Below are positions 11,324 to 22,800 of a stretch of DNA of 64,000 nt, one piece after another; within the stretch, counting starts at the first letter, position 1, and each line of letters opens with the position of its first letter. Origin of the DNA: Monoplex corrugatus (lineage: Eukaryota > Mollusca > Gastropoda > Littorinimorpha > Ranellidae); NCBI GenBank assembly GCA_030674185.1, contig JAPXFY010000031.1:44264874-44328873 (forward strand). Reading direction: 5' to 3'. Below the pieces are notes generated by a model. The model made no database searches. It saw nothing but the letters and a program-made list of their open reading frames with translations, and had not been told where the DNA came from. The position numbers and the translations under genes were made by a program.

Positions 11324-11567
11324 CAAGACTAAAGTACAATGACCATGTGTCACGTAACAAGAACACGGACATCATGGCAATCATTTTCCAAAGAAAAACA
11401 GAGGCAAAAAGAAATAAAGACAGAGCTCCAATCTATAACCAAGGTCAGTGGCCTAAATATTCAAGAAGTTGTCCACAAAAGTCAAGACAGAGCCTTTCTG
11501 AAGAGAGTGGCGGTGACAAAGAGTGCAGCGGCCAACACTGAATCCGGTGGCGCCGACAGATGAGGCG
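10932..11567 (+). mobile_element. RTE 3' fragments A and B with an ATG run between them
   Basis: Fragment A (10932-11290) ends in an ATG run (11290-11322). Fragment B (11323-11567) reads to a stop at 11561-11563 with LNIQEVV.KSQDRAF and SAAANTESGGADR-like residues, matching the C-terminus of the 5095-5700 element. Both are truncated and broken. Confidence 0.78.
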
Positions 11568-11569
11568 AG

Positions 11570-12216
11570 ATTATTGTGATTATGATTTTGATTCATATGA
11601 TTACTAATAATAATAATAATAATTACAATATTTATATAGCGCAAAATCTTGATAAAAATCAAATCTAAGCGCTGAACAGACACACACGTACGCACAGACA
11701 CACACGCACGCACGCACACACACGCACGCACATACACACACACACACACACTGCTGTCTTCAAGTTAGACTTGAAGGAAAACAGACAATGTGACTGTCGA
11801 TTTGACAGGAGAAGACAACCCAGTTGCATGGACAGAACAAGAACGGCGGCCGACTGTGGACCATCTGTATCAAGGATTATGTCAACAAGGATTATGTCAA
11901 CAAGGATTATGTCAACAAGCTGTGTCGGAAGCAGAAGGGATTATACAGCTGTCGTGTGGTGTTCAGGTCAGGGTGACTACATGTGACCATTTCATGTCCT
12001 TTCAAATCAGTGTGATGTATTATCATTGGGGAGACGTTTTGGCTTACTCAAGTGTGGAACAGCAAGATGTACACAAAGTTTCCTACCACAATCCATCAAT
12101 AGGCAGTCTGAAGCATGTAAGAGTAGTCGGTTTATGGGAGTGTATACTTTGTGTTTTGTTTGTGTGTGTTTGTTTGTATGTGTGTGTGTGTGTGCATGTG
12201 TGTGTGTGTGTGTGTG

Positions 12217-12259
<43 letters not shown>

Positions 12260-12474
12260 TGTGTGTGTATGTGAGTGTGTGTTTGTGTGTTTGTATGTGT
12301 GTGCATATCATGCACATTTGCATGTGCGTGTACGAATGCATTCAAATACGTTTAGTTGCTTTATTGGTCTATTTAGTTTCTGATCAATTTAACTCAATGA
12401 CTGAGTACCTTATATGGTAATGTTGGTGGTGTTCGTGTTGGTGGTATGGTGTGGTTGTTGTGTGTGTGTGTGTG

Positions 12475-12518
<44 letters not shown>

Positions 12519-12600
12519 ATGTGTGTGTGTGGTGTGTGTGTGTGTGTGTGTGGATGTGTGTGTGTGTAGTAGTAGTAGTAGTATCATTATCATCATTATT
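11570..12600. other. About 1 kb extra in this unit, with an unrecognised frame and GT tracts
   Basis: The equivalent positions in the neighbouring unit (15570-15660) hold only a short triplet tract, so this block is extra. It starts with AAT repeats followed by TTTATATAGCGC and TCTAAGCGCT words common to a dispersed invertebrate repeat, then a CA tract. Next comes an open region (11790-12140) of about 115 codons with a 15-bp segment repeated three times (11873-11920), then GT tracts at 12165-12310 and 12455-12570. I do not recognise the frame, which then runs into GT repeat, and I would not call it a gene. Confidence 0.5.
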
Positions 12601-12783
12601 ATTAGCATTGTTATTTGAAATCGGCCCTTGAGTAAGCTGCACAAACACGTCTCACCAACAGAGCTCAATGGCCTCAGCGCAGGCACACCGAATAAGCGAT
12701 CAAGTTGTCTTCCACACACACCTGTTCTTGCACAAGGCTGCAGAAAAAATAAATCTGTCTTACTTCCCTTTTACTGACACATT

Positions 12784-12855
12784 GGGGATATAGCTCAGTG
12801 GTAGAGCATTCGACTGCAGATCGAGAGGTCCCAGGTTCGAACACGGGTGTCCCCT
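12784..12855 (+). tRNA. tRNA-Cys(GCA), copy 3, with damaged T-arm
   Basis: Acceptor, D and anticodon arms match the other copies (anticodon GCA). The T-arm reads CCAGG-loop-ACGGG instead of CCCGG-loop-CCGGG. That gives an A-G and a G-A mismatch, and the second change alters the base directly after the TTCGAAC loop. The two changes also touch internal box B. A four-T run follows. It is probably a tRNA pseudogene or impaired copy. Confidence 0.85.
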
Positions 12856-13565
12856 GACTTTTCTTTCCATTGATGATTTGTAATTAATTAATGATGTTCA
12901 TCTTTATTCATTTAATATGCTTTTGTTTATTAATGAATTGTCCTATTTCATTCCATTACTTACTTATCTATCTTGATTCTGTTTCCCCTCACTTCTTTAC
13001 ACACTGATTATCTTTATTTATTTAAAATGTATCATTTACTTCAGAATTTATTTTGTTTTAGTCCTTTACTTGTTTATTTATCTATCTTGTTTTTTTTTTT
13101 TTGTTTTTTTTACGAATATATATAATACATCAAGACTTTGTAAGTTCAAAATACTAAACCAATTTTCGAGGTTCTGAGAAACATAAAAAAAAAATTTTTC
13201 AAAAAGAAACATAAAAACCAGATGAATTTTGAAAACTAATAGAATTTTGGAGTTGAAACGATAATTTCCGAAGGGACACAATAGTAAGTACTAACCAAAA
13301 AGAAGGAACAGCCTTTTTCTCTCTCTCCCTCTCCTCCAAAATAAAATCAAACAAAGAGAAAATGCGGTGTTTTGTCACAAGATTGGGATTCAAAAGCACA
13401 ATCTGATTCCATAAATGCATACTTGAATAAATAAATGAACGAATGAATGAATGTATGAATAAATGAACATAATATATCTTCAAGTAAATTCTATTCAATT
13501 AATACGGAAATAGTATATGCTCATCTCTCTTCCCGTGAAAAAAAATATATTTGAAAAAAAAAAGT

Positions 13566-13649
13566 TGTCAGAAGTGGGATTCGAACCCACGCCTGGAGAA
13601 CCAGACTGCGACCTGAACGCAGCGCCTTGGACCGCTCGGCCATCCTGAC
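13566..13649 (-). tRNA. tRNA-Leu(CAG), copy 5
   Basis: This is an intact 84-nt class II tRNA with anticodon CAG, the same as copy 4 with nearly the same flanks. Its convergent partner is the damaged tRNA-Cys copy 3. Confidence 0.95.
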
Positions 13650-13734
13650 ATTAGACTAATCAGTCGTCAATAGAGGCTGTATACCTACTTGACAGGATCT
13701 TTGCCAAGGGGCGTCACCATCAAGTTTTTTCCCC

Positions 13735-14250
13735 ACATGGTCACAAGAGTTGGTTGGTTATGATAGACCCGTGTACTCAAGCTCTGTTATCTCAAGTTTG
13801 ATTCCAACCCACAAGATTTTGTTTTTAGAAATGGCGAGTGTACTGTCCATTTCAATAATTCCATCAATGTGATGATGTCAGCTTAGTGTTTCATAGGTTC
13901 CTCTTCCACTTCCCGTCCGAGGTCAAGACCTTGTCAGTGTATAGGTAGGATTTGTGCAGGCTCAGAGAGTATGTCAAATGACTGCTGGTAGATTTGGGTG
14001 GAGCGCATATGGAGTAGAATGGATCCCTGATGAACAAACTCTTAAATTCTAAAAAAGCAAAAGTCAACAAACAAAACAACAACAACAACAACAACAAACC
14101 ACCTCCTAATTCTAACATTGACACTGTAATATCACGTTTCATGTTTTCATCACAGCGGTAGGGATTGACATGTACACCTCTATATTTTGCTTTACGTGTG
14201 TCTGACTTTGTCTGTTATGCCTTATGAAGCACTCAGGGCACAGGGCCGTG
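13735..14250 (+). mobile_element. SINE-like module 1, array copy
   Basis: Near-identical by eye to the 9695 and 18210 copies, including the CAA run and the ATATTTTGCTTTACG 3' words. Confidence 0.6.
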
Positions 14251-14254
14251 GAAT

Positions 14255-14525
14255 TATTATCATTATTATTATTATTATTATTATTATCATTATTGTTTTT
14301 ATTGTTATCATTATTATCATCCTCTACTTATCATCATCATCATCTTCTTCATCATCATTTTACTATTATTATTATCATTATTGTTATTATTATCCTCTAC
14401 TTCGTCATCATCTTCTTCATCATTATTATATATTTATTTATTTATTTTTTATTATTGTTGTCTTTGTTATATTACTACTACAACTACACCTACTTCTACT
14501 AGTATCATTATTATCATTACTATTA
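14255..14525. repeat. ATT/ATC/GTT microsatellite
   Basis: Triplet tract between the two SINE-like modules in this unit. Confidence 0.92.
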
Positions 14526-14920
14526 TTATGGAGAAAGGTGGCACGGTGTCTTAGACGTTCGTCTGCCAATGACTAAAACTCAACATTCTAGGGTTCGTTT
14601 CCCGTTGAGGAGTCGACTTTTCTCCTGAAAATCAAACTGAACGTTTAGTCCTTCAGAGGGGGATGGAAACCGAGCAGGACCCATGTGCCTCCTGAACTGT
14701 ACACGCTAAAAGATCCCACGGCAGTTCAAAATCATGAAGAGCAGGGCATTCGCCCCGCTGTCCTGATATTTAAAAAAAATTGTACAGATAGGTTCATTTC
14801 CTAGGTCCCTCCCCTTGAAGGCCTACGAGCTTTCTTGCCTTTCTGGTGTCTTGGATTGAAAATGGGTGGCGCTGCACCGTGGTGATGTGCTCTCAACACA
14901 GAGAGCAGCCCAAGTTGTTT
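14525..14920 (+). mobile_element. SINE-like module 2, array copy
   Basis: Same order of motifs as the 10490 copy. Small substitutions such as CACCGTGGTGATGTGC at the 3' end distinguish it. Confidence 0.65.
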
Positions 14921-15007
14921 ATTATTATTATTGTTATTATTATTGTTATAATAATAATTATTATCATTATTATTGCTGTTGTTATTATCATTATCATAAT
15001 CATTATC

Positions 15008-15570
15008 AGACTGAGGCAGCTGAATTGTGGTTTCTGGGAAGAATGTTAAGAGTTCCATGGACAGCAAAGAAAACAAATGAGATAGTCTTGAAGGAGTCTG
15101 ATACAAAAAGAACATTAATGAAAAAGATTAGGAAAAGACAAGCAACATTTATGTACATAAATACGAAAATGTATGAGACATGACAAATTAGAGGATCTAG
15201 TCAATAAAGGAAAGCTGGAGAGAAAGAGAGCACCAGGTAGACACAGGGAGAAAATATTGGACGGACTTGCAGAGTGGTTGAGGACAGATAGGGTGGGATA
15301 TGTACTTGCAGCTACAAAGAATAGATTTGTATGGAGGGCCATGATCCTCAACGCCATGCAGCAGGGCACATGATGATGATGATGATGACGATAAGATTAA
15401 AATACATATACACTGGCCATGTGTCAACAAGAACACGGGCCTCAAGGCAACCATTTATCAAGGAAAAACAGTTGTCCGCAAAAGTCAAGAAAGAGCCTTT
15501 CTGAAGAGAGTGGCGGTGTCACAGAGTGCAGCGGCCAATACGGAATTCGGTGGCACCGACACGTGAGACA
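15008..15570 (+). mobile_element. RTE 3' fragments A and B with an ATG run between them
   Basis: Fragment A keeps an open stretch with QLNCGF-like and MLRVPWTAKKTNEIVLKE motifs, then GKLERKRAPGRHREKILDGLAEWL, and ends in an ATG run near 15370-15390. Fragment B is shortened and ends near 15565. The composite order matches the other units. Confidence 0.78.
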
Positions 15571-15828
15571 AGTGAGGTGAGATTATTATGATTATAATTA
15601 TTATGATTACTATTATTATTATTGTTGTCGTGAGTATTATTAGGTAATATCATTGTTTTTTTAAATTGGCCCTTGAGTAAGCTGCAGCAACACGTCTCAC
15701 CAACAGAGCTCAATGGTCTCAGCACAGGCACACCGAATAAACAATCAAGTTGTCTTCCACACATACCTGTTCTTGCACAATGCTGCAGAAAAAATAAATC
15801 TGTCTTACTTCCCTTTTACTGACACATT

Positions 15829-15900
15829 GGGGATATAGCTCAGTGGTAGAGCATTCGACTGCAGATCGAGAGGTCCCCGGTTCGAACCCGGGTGTCCCCT
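15829..15900 (+). tRNA. tRNA-Cys(GCA), copy 4
   Basis: Intact 72-nt tRNA-Cys with anticodon GCA, T discriminator and a seven-T terminator. Its convergent tRNA-Leu partner (copy 6) is 2.1 kb away because a CR1-like element is inserted between them. Confidence 0.95.
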
Positions 15901-16175
15901 GACTTTTTTTACATTGATGATTAGTATTTAATTAATGATGTTTATCTTTATTCATTTAATGTTTTTGTTGTACTAATGAATTGTCCTATTTCATTCCATT
16001 ACTTATTTATCTATCTTGATTCTGTTTCCCCTCACTTCTTTACACACTGATTTTTTGTAATTTGACGATTTTATCTTTATTTATTTAAAATGTATTATTT
16101 ACTTAAAATTTATTTTGTTTTTGTTCTTTACTTGTTTATTTATCTATCTTCTTTCTTTTACGAATATGTATATAT

Positions 16176-17407
16176 GCTGACCGTATTAGACCTGTCAGCT
16201 GCGTTTGACACTGTTGATCATAACATTCTTCTTAATAGACTCTCCTCTCTGTATGGTATTTCAGGCACCGCTCTTTCTTGGTTTCAGTCGTATCTCACGA
16301 ACAGGACACAATCAGTCCTTGTCATCAATCATTCCTCCCCACCCACTGATCTCCTTTTCGGTGTTCCACAAGGTTCCGTTCTGGGACCTGTGCTCTTTGC
16401 TCTTTACACAAAGCCACTCTCCGATTTGATAAAATCACATTCCATTGAGCATCAATCCTTTGCAGATGACATCCAACTTGAAATTGATTCTCCTCCTTCT
16501 GATATCTACTCTGCTATCCCAGTCTTAGAAGACTGTATCTCAGATATCAAGACCTGGATGCTAGAAAATAAATTAAAGTTAAATGATGACAAAACTGAAG
16601 CTCTCTTTTTGTCCTCTCCTTTCAAAACCTCCCCATCTCCCAAACCTACTACCATTACCATTGATCAGACTGAAATTCCTTTATCCTCCTCAGCTAGGAA
16701 TCTTGGTTTCTACTTCACTGACAACATGAGTGTTGAACTTCATGTAAACAACACCTGTCGCACTGCTTACATCAATCTCCGCCAAATCAGTTCCTTGCGT
16801 CATCTTCTTTCTGTTGATGCTACAAAAACTCTGGTTTCTGCTTTCATTCTCTCAAGACTGGATTATTGCAATTCACTTCTTTCTGGATGTTCAAAAGATC
16901 AAATAGATAAACTACAGAAAGTGCAAAATTCTGCAGCTCGGCTTGTTTTTAAATCCCGTAAGCGAGATCATGTCTCTCCTCTGCTAAAACGCCTCCACTG
17001 GCTTCCTGTACAAGCTCGTATCGAATTCAAACTTGCGATTCTCTGTCATTCATTTTTCTCTGGAACGTCCCCTTGTTACATTTCTGATCTCCTATCCGTC
17101 TACTCACCTTCCAGAAATCTTCGCTCCTCTTCTGACTTAAGACTACTGTGCATTCCCAGAGTAAGAACTAAAACCTTCGGTCACTGCACCTTTTCATATT
17201 CAGCACCAACTTTTTGGAATTCTCTGCCCCGTGAAATTCGCTACATTGAATCTATTACTTCTTTCAAGACTGCCCTCAAAACTTTCCAATTTAAATCCTA
17301 TTTTCCCGACTAGGTAGTAACTGTGTGGACACTCTTTGTTCTCGTGCGCACGCGCGCGCGTGTGTGTGTGTGTGTGGGGGGGTCAGTTTTGTGTGTGTGT
17401 GTGTGTG

Positions 17408-17478
<71 letters not shown>

Positions 17479-17582
17479 CTGCGTATCTGTGTGTGTGTGA
17501 TGTTATTAGTGTGCAGCGTCACGAGCTCCGGCCCCGTACTGGAGGTTTGCGCTTATAAATGTTCATTATTATTATTATTATT
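16176..17582 (+). mobile_element. 5'-truncated CR1/L2-like retrotransposon inserted in the array spacer
   Basis: The insertion interrupts a spacer that is continuous in the sister unit. At 9040-9066 the words ACGAATATGTATATAT and AATACATCAAGAC are adjacent, while here about 1.4 kb lies between them. The element starts inside the RT domain, runs through its stop at 17311-17313 and has a 3' UTR containing a GT microsatellite (17349-17500). It ends in an ATT run, plausibly its 3' tail. The flanking TATAT gives only a short, ambiguous target duplication. Confidence 0.88.
16180..17313 (+). pseudogene. Reverse transcriptase C-terminal part of the CR1/L2-like insertion
   Basis: The open frame of about 378 codons begins at RT motif A (LDLSAAFDTVDHNILL). 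It continues through GVPQGSVLGPVLFALYTKPL, FADDIQL (motif C), ENKLKLNDDKTEALFL, ILSRLDYCNSLLSG, ARLVFKSRKR and the end block APTFWNSLPREIR. No internal stop or frameshift is visible. The endonuclease and early RT motifs are missing, so it cannot encode a working enzyme. It is the same superfamily as the element at 1-1108 but a different family by sequence. Confidence 0.88.
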
Positions 17583-18042
17583 ATATAATACATCAAGACT
17601 TTGTAAGTTCGAAATACTTAACCAATTTTCGAGGTTCTGACAAACATCCAAAAAAAAAAAAAAGAAAGAAAGAAAAAAAGAAACATATAAAAACCAGATG
17701 AATTTTGAAAACTAATAGAATTTTGGAGTTGAAACGATAATTTCCGAAGGGACACAATTGTAAGAACTAACCAAAACAGAAGGAACAGCCTTTTTCTCTC
17801 TCTCCCTCTCCTCCAAAATAAAATCAAACAAAGAGAAAATTCGGTGTTTTGTCACAAGATTGGGATTCAAAAGCACAATCTGATTCCATAAACGCATACT
17901 TGAATAAATAAATGAACGAATGAATGAATGTATGAATAAATGAACATAATATATCTTCAAGTAAATTCTATTCAATTAATACAGAAACAATATATGCTCA
18001 TCTCTCTTCCCGTGAAAAAAAATATATTTGAAAAAAAAAAGT

Positions 18043-18126
18043 TGTCAGAAGTGGGATTCGAACCCACGCCTGGAGAACCAGACTGCGACCTGAACGCAGC
18101 GCCTTGGACCGCTCGGCCATCCTGAC
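18043..18126 (-). tRNA. tRNA-Leu(CAG), copy 6
   Basis: Intact 84-nt class II tRNA with anticodon CAG and a ten-base A-run at its 3' side on the plus strand. Flanks match copies 4 and 5. Confidence 0.95.
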
Positions 18127-18209
18127 ATTAGACTAATCAGTCGTCAATAGAGGCTGTATACCTACTTGACAGGATCTTTGCCAAGGGGCGTCACCATCAA
18201 GTTTTTTTC

Positions 18210-18715
18210 CCCGCATGGTCACAAGAGTTGGTTGGTTATGATAGACCCGTGTACTCAAGCTCTGTTATCTCAAGTTTGATTCCAACCCACACGATTTTGT
18301 TTTTGCGAGTGCGCTGTCCATTTCAATATTTCCATCAATGTGATGATGTCAGCTTAGTGTTTCATAGGTTCCTCTTCCACTTCCCGTCCGAGGTCAAGAC
18401 CTTGTCAGTGTATAGGTAGGATTTGTGCAGGCTCAGAGAGTATGTCAAATGACTGCTGGTAGATTTGGGTGGAGCGCATATGGAGTAGAATGGATCCCTG
18501 ATGAACAAACTCTTAAATTCTAAAAAAGCAAAAGTCAACAAACAAAACAACAACAACAACAACAAACCACCTCCTAATTCTAACATTGACACTGTAATAT
18601 CACGTTTCATGTTTTCATCACAGCGGTAGGGGTTGACATGTACACCTCTATATTTTGCTTTACGTGCGTCTGACTTTGTCTGTTATGCCTTATGAAGCAC
18701 TCAGGGCCGTCAATT
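18210..18715 (+). mobile_element. SINE-like module 1, array copy
   Basis: Third closely similar copy (with 9695 and 13735). It ends in an ATT/ATC tract at 18715-18968. Confidence 0.6.
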
Positions 18716-18969
18716 ATTATCATTATTATTATTGTTATTATCATTATTGTTATTATTATCATTATTATCATCCTCTACTTATCATCATCATCATCATCTT
18801 CTTCATCATCATTTTACTATTATTATTATCATTATTATTATTGTTATTATTATCCTCTACTTCTTCATCATCATTATTATTTATTTATTTTATTATTGGT
18901 GTTGTTGTTGTATTACTACTACAACTACAACTACTTCTACTAGTATCATTATCATCATTACTATTATTA

Positions 18970-19361
18970 TGGAGAAAGGTGGCACGGTGTCTTAGACGTT
19001 CTTCTGCCAATGACTAAAACTCGACATTCTAGGGTTCATTTCCCATTGAGGAGTCGACTTTTCTCCTGAAAATCGAACTGAACGTTTAGTCCTTCAGATG
19101 GGGATGAAAACCGAGCAGGAACATGTCCCTCCTAAACTGTACACGCTAAAAGATCCCACGGCAGTTCAAAATCATGAAGAGCAGGGCATTCGCCCCGCTG
19201 TCCTGATATTTTAAAAAAAATTGTACAGATAGGTTCATTTCCTAGGTCCCTCCCCTTGAACGCCTATGAGCTTTCTTGTCTTTCAGATGTCTTGGTTTGA
19301 AAATGGGTGATGCGGTACCATGGTGACGCGCTCTCAACACGGAGAGCAGTCCTAGTTGTTT

Positions 19362-19365
<4 letters not shown>
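18970..19365 (+). mobile_element. SINE-like module 2, array copy
   Basis: Same motif order as the 10490 and 14525 copies, followed by an ATC/ATT microsatellite at 19363-19490. Confidence 0.65.
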
Positions 19366-19393
<28 letters not shown>

Positions 19394-19490
19394 TATTGTT
19401 ATTATGATTATGATTATTATTATTGTTATTATTATTATTATTATTACTATTATTTTTGTTGTTATTATTATTATTATCAATATTATTATT

Positions 19491-19901
19491 AGACTGAGGC
19501 AGCTGAAATGTGGTTTCTAAGAACAATGTTCCATGGACAGCAAAGAAAACAAATGAGACAGTCTTGAAGGAGGTAGATACAAAAAGCACATTAACGAAAA
19601 AGATTAGGAAAAGACAAGCAACAGTTATGTACATAAACAGGAAAATGTATGAGACAAGAGAAATTAGAGCACCTAGTGTACATAAACAGGAAAATGTATG
19701 AGACAAGAGAAATTAGAGCACCTAGTCACAACAGGAAAGCTGGAGGGAAAGAGAGTGCCAGGTATAGATACAAGGAGAAAATATTGGACAGACTTGCAGG
19801 GTGGCTGAGGACAGAGAGGGTGGGAGATGTACTTGCAGCGACAAAGGATAGATTTGTATGGAGGACCATGATCGCCAACGAAATGCAGCAGGGCACATGA
19901 A

Positions 19902-19948
<47 letters not shown>

Positions 19949-20212
19949 CGACGATAAGACTAAAATACGATGGCCATGTGCCACGTAGAAAGAACACGGG
20001 CCTCAAGGCAACCATTTTTCAAGGAAAAACAGAGGCAAAAAGGTAGAGGGCAGACCTCCAACCTCATACATCGAGAACATAACCAACACCAGTGGCCTAA
20101 ATATTCAAGTTGTCCGCAAAAGTCCAGACAGAGCCGTTTTGAAAGAGAGTGGTGGTGTCAAAGAGTGCAGCGGCAAACACTGAACCCGCGCGACGTCGAC
20201 AGGTGAGACAGG
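19491..20212 (+). mobile_element. RTE 3' fragments A and B with an ATG run and a short internal duplication
   Basis: Fragment A retains LRTERVGDVLAATKDRFVWR-like coding sequence. A segment of about 48 bp around 19630-19725 (GTACATAAACAGG, GAGACAAGAGAAATTAGAG) is duplicated in tandem. An ATG run follows at 19900-19950. Fragment B (19955-20212) ends with AAANT-like codons and a stop near 20204. Confidence 0.75.
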
Positions 20213-20219
20213 TGAGGTG

Positions 20220-20390
20220 AGATTATTATTAGTATTATTATTCATTATATTATTATTATTATCATCATCATCGTTGTTGTTGTTGTTGTTGTTGTATAAT
20301 AATAATAATAATGTTATTGTTATTGTTATCATTATCCTCCTCCTCATTATTATTTTATTATCATTGTTGTTGTTGTTGTTATTGTTATTT
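20220..20390. repeat. ATT/GTT microsatellite
   Basis: A triplet tract sits between RTE fragment B and the flank upstream of tRNA-Cys copy 5. Confidence 0.9.
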
Positions 20391-20554
20391 GGAACTGACC
20401 CCTGAGTAAGCTGCAGCAACACGTCTCACCCATTGAGCTTTATGGTCTCAGCGCAGATGCACCGAAAAAAGTTGTCTTCCACACTGACCTGTTCCTGCAC
20501 AAGGCTGAAGAAAAATTAAATCTGTCTTACTTCCGTTCCACTAGCCTGCACATT

Positions 20555-20626
20555 GGGGATATAGCTCAGTGGTAGAGCATTCGACTGCAGATCGAGAGGT
20601 CCCCGGTTCGAACCCGGGTGTCCCCT
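20555..20626 (+). tRNA. tRNA-Cys(GCA), copy 5
   Basis: Intact 72-nt tRNA-Cys with anticodon GCA. A short A-run and then a nine-T run follow. It pairs convergently with tRNA-Leu copy 7, 621 bp away. Confidence 0.95.
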
Positions 20627-21246
20627 AAAAAAATTTTTTTTTCATGATTTGTTATTTAACGATATTGTATCAAGTCTTTATCCTAAACTGTGTAATTATT
20701 TACGTATTAAATCATTTTATTCTTTTACTTATTTATTTATGTATCTTGATTCTACTCTGAATAAGTAGGGCCTATATTACATCAAGACTTTACAATTTCG
20801 AAATACGTAAGCTACTTATCGAGGTTCTGACAAACATTAAAAATATCAGAACATTTACAGAAGAGATGAATTTCAAAAATCTCATAAATTTTGGAGTTGA
20901 AACGATAATTTGTGAAGACATAATATTAACAATAAAGAGAAGAAATAGTGCTCTCTACCTCTCCTCCAAAATAAGGTCAAACACAAAATGAAGTGTCTGT
21001 CAAGGTGGGATTCGAAGGTACACATCTGAATAGATATAAACACATAGATGAATAAACGCATAGATAGATAAGTGAATAGATAAAAGGAAAGGAAAAAGGA
21101 AAGGAAATGGAAAAGGAACAAACAAACAATAGATAAATAAATAAATTTTTGAAATACAAATAATTGAATCAAAACAGAAACAATGTGCTCATCTATCTAC
21201 CCCATAAAAATATATATATATATATATCTGGAGAAAAAAAAAAAGT

Positions 21247-21330
21247 TGTCAGAAGTGGGATTCGAACCCACGCCTGGAGAACCAGACTGCGACCTGAACG
21301 CAGCGCCTTGGACCGCTCGGCCATCCTGAC
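21247..21330 (-). tRNA. tRNA-Leu(CAG), copy 7
   Basis: Intact 84-nt class II tRNA with anticodon CAG. Flanks are more diverged than in copies 4-6. The sequence to its right is a different SINE-like element rather than module 1. Confidence 0.95.
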
Positions 21331-21574
21331 ATCTGACTAATCAGTCGTCAACGGAGCCTGTATACCCACCTGCCACGATCTTTACCAAGGGGCGTGACTA
21401 TTTTCCTTTCTCTCCCTGTTATATTCTGTTCTGTTCTGTTGGTTTTAAAGTCCTACCACTCTCAGAGTATACGAGGACTAGAGAAAAAATTGCTCAAAGA
21501 AGCCTTTAAAAATGTTAGTAGCATTGTGAAATACTGACGCTTTATTCGGTTCTCTTTCGGGTACTCCCGATTCA

Positions 21575-22115
21575 TGTGATTTCTCTCCCTGTTATGTTCG
21601 TCAAGGTTAAAGACCTACCACCTTTTTAATCTCCCTTTAGGGATGCGATTGTCAAGTGGGTGACACGCCAGACTTCCAATCGGAAGGTATACGGTTCGAC
21701 TCCGTCTGGTGGGTAAAAGATGGTGATCTTTCTGACCTCTCAAATCAGTTTCAGTTTCTCAAAATTACGTCTCCAAGCTCAGAATGAATTCCATATGCAC
21801 TAACGTCACAGGTGCCGTGTAATGGAGAAGATTCAGAATGATTATGGCACAAGCCTTATGCCTGCACATAAGCCCATGAGCTGGCCAGATCCTACCTAGC
21901 TTGTGATTTTCTTTTTCTTTTTGAAGGTCAACAGGTGTGCAGACCTACTAATGCCTTAATCTCCTTCGTGTGTATACTACGCACACAGAACATCAAATAA
22001 ATTGTGCACGTTGAAGATCCTGCAAATGATTGTCAGTGTCTGGTAGCCTGTAGAAATATGAAACACCCAGCATGTACACCCACTGAAAACAGTATGCAGA
22101 CAGCAGCAACAGATG
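21575..22115 (+). mobile_element. tRNA-derived SINE (module 3)
   Basis: The head at about 21640-21715 is tRNA-like. It has a box-A-like TGTCAAGTGGGTGACACG, an anticodon-like loop CTTCCAA and a perfect box B GGTTCGACTCC (21693-21703). The body carries CACGTTGAAGATCCTG and ACACCCAGCATGTACACCC, words I associate with gastropod SINEs from general knowledge. A second copy starts near 22510 and a body fragment lies near 59565-59630. Confidence 0.65.
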
Positions 22116-22184
22116 ACCTGCACAGTGATGACAAAACAACGTATATGCATTAAAGAAAAACCCAAACACAAGACAATTAGCCTC

Positions 22185-22315
22185 TTTCACTTTCTGAAGT
22201 CTTGGTAAAGATCAATAAAAAAAAAATTAAAAGGTGGCGCAGGACTGTGGTGACGCACTCTCAATGGGGAGAACAGCCCGAATTTCACATGGTAAATCCA
22301 TTGTGCCCCCTCCCC
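22185..22315 (+). mobile_element. SINE-like module 2, 3' fragment
   Basis: Only the 3' part is present: TTCTGAAGTCTTGG, AGGTGGCGCAGGACTG, GACGCACTCTCAATGGGGAG and TTTCACATGGTAAATCC. A C-run and an A-run follow. Confidence 0.6.
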
Positions 22316-22509
22316 CCCCCCCCCAAAAAAAAAAAAAGAAATGAAAAAAAGAATATGAAGACTACAAAGAATAAAGAGGAGGCTGTGGATTCGAACACGA
22401 GTTTCAAGAACGTCAGATTTTTTTTTATCTAAAACGATAATTCGTGAGTAACAATAACAACAATAACAACAAGTAGAATTGGCCTCTCTTTTCATATTGT
22501 GTAGCCTTC

Positions 22510-22800
22510 ACTGATGAGCGTGTAGTCAAGTGGGCCTATCTCTGACCTGCGATCAGAAGTGCTTAAGTTTGATCCATCATGACAGCACCGCCTGATGGGC
22601 AAAGGGAGAAGTTTTTCCATCTAACAGAACAACGTGGGTGCGGACCTGCCAGTACATCAAACCTCCCTCGCATGCCAGTATGCGCGTGCAGAATTGATAT
22701 TATGTACGTCATGTCAGCGACTGGCTTACGGAAACATGAAAACACCCAGCATGCAAGCAACGGCACATTTGTGGGAGGGGGTGGGGAGGCTTTCGTCTAA
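22510..22800 (+). mobile_element. tRNA-derived SINE (module 3), second copy
   Basis: A degenerate tRNA-like head (GTCAAGTGGGCCTATC, then AGTTTGATCC) leads into GGTGCGGACCTGCC and ACACCCAGCATGCAAGC, matching the 21575 copy in order. Confidence 0.6.
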
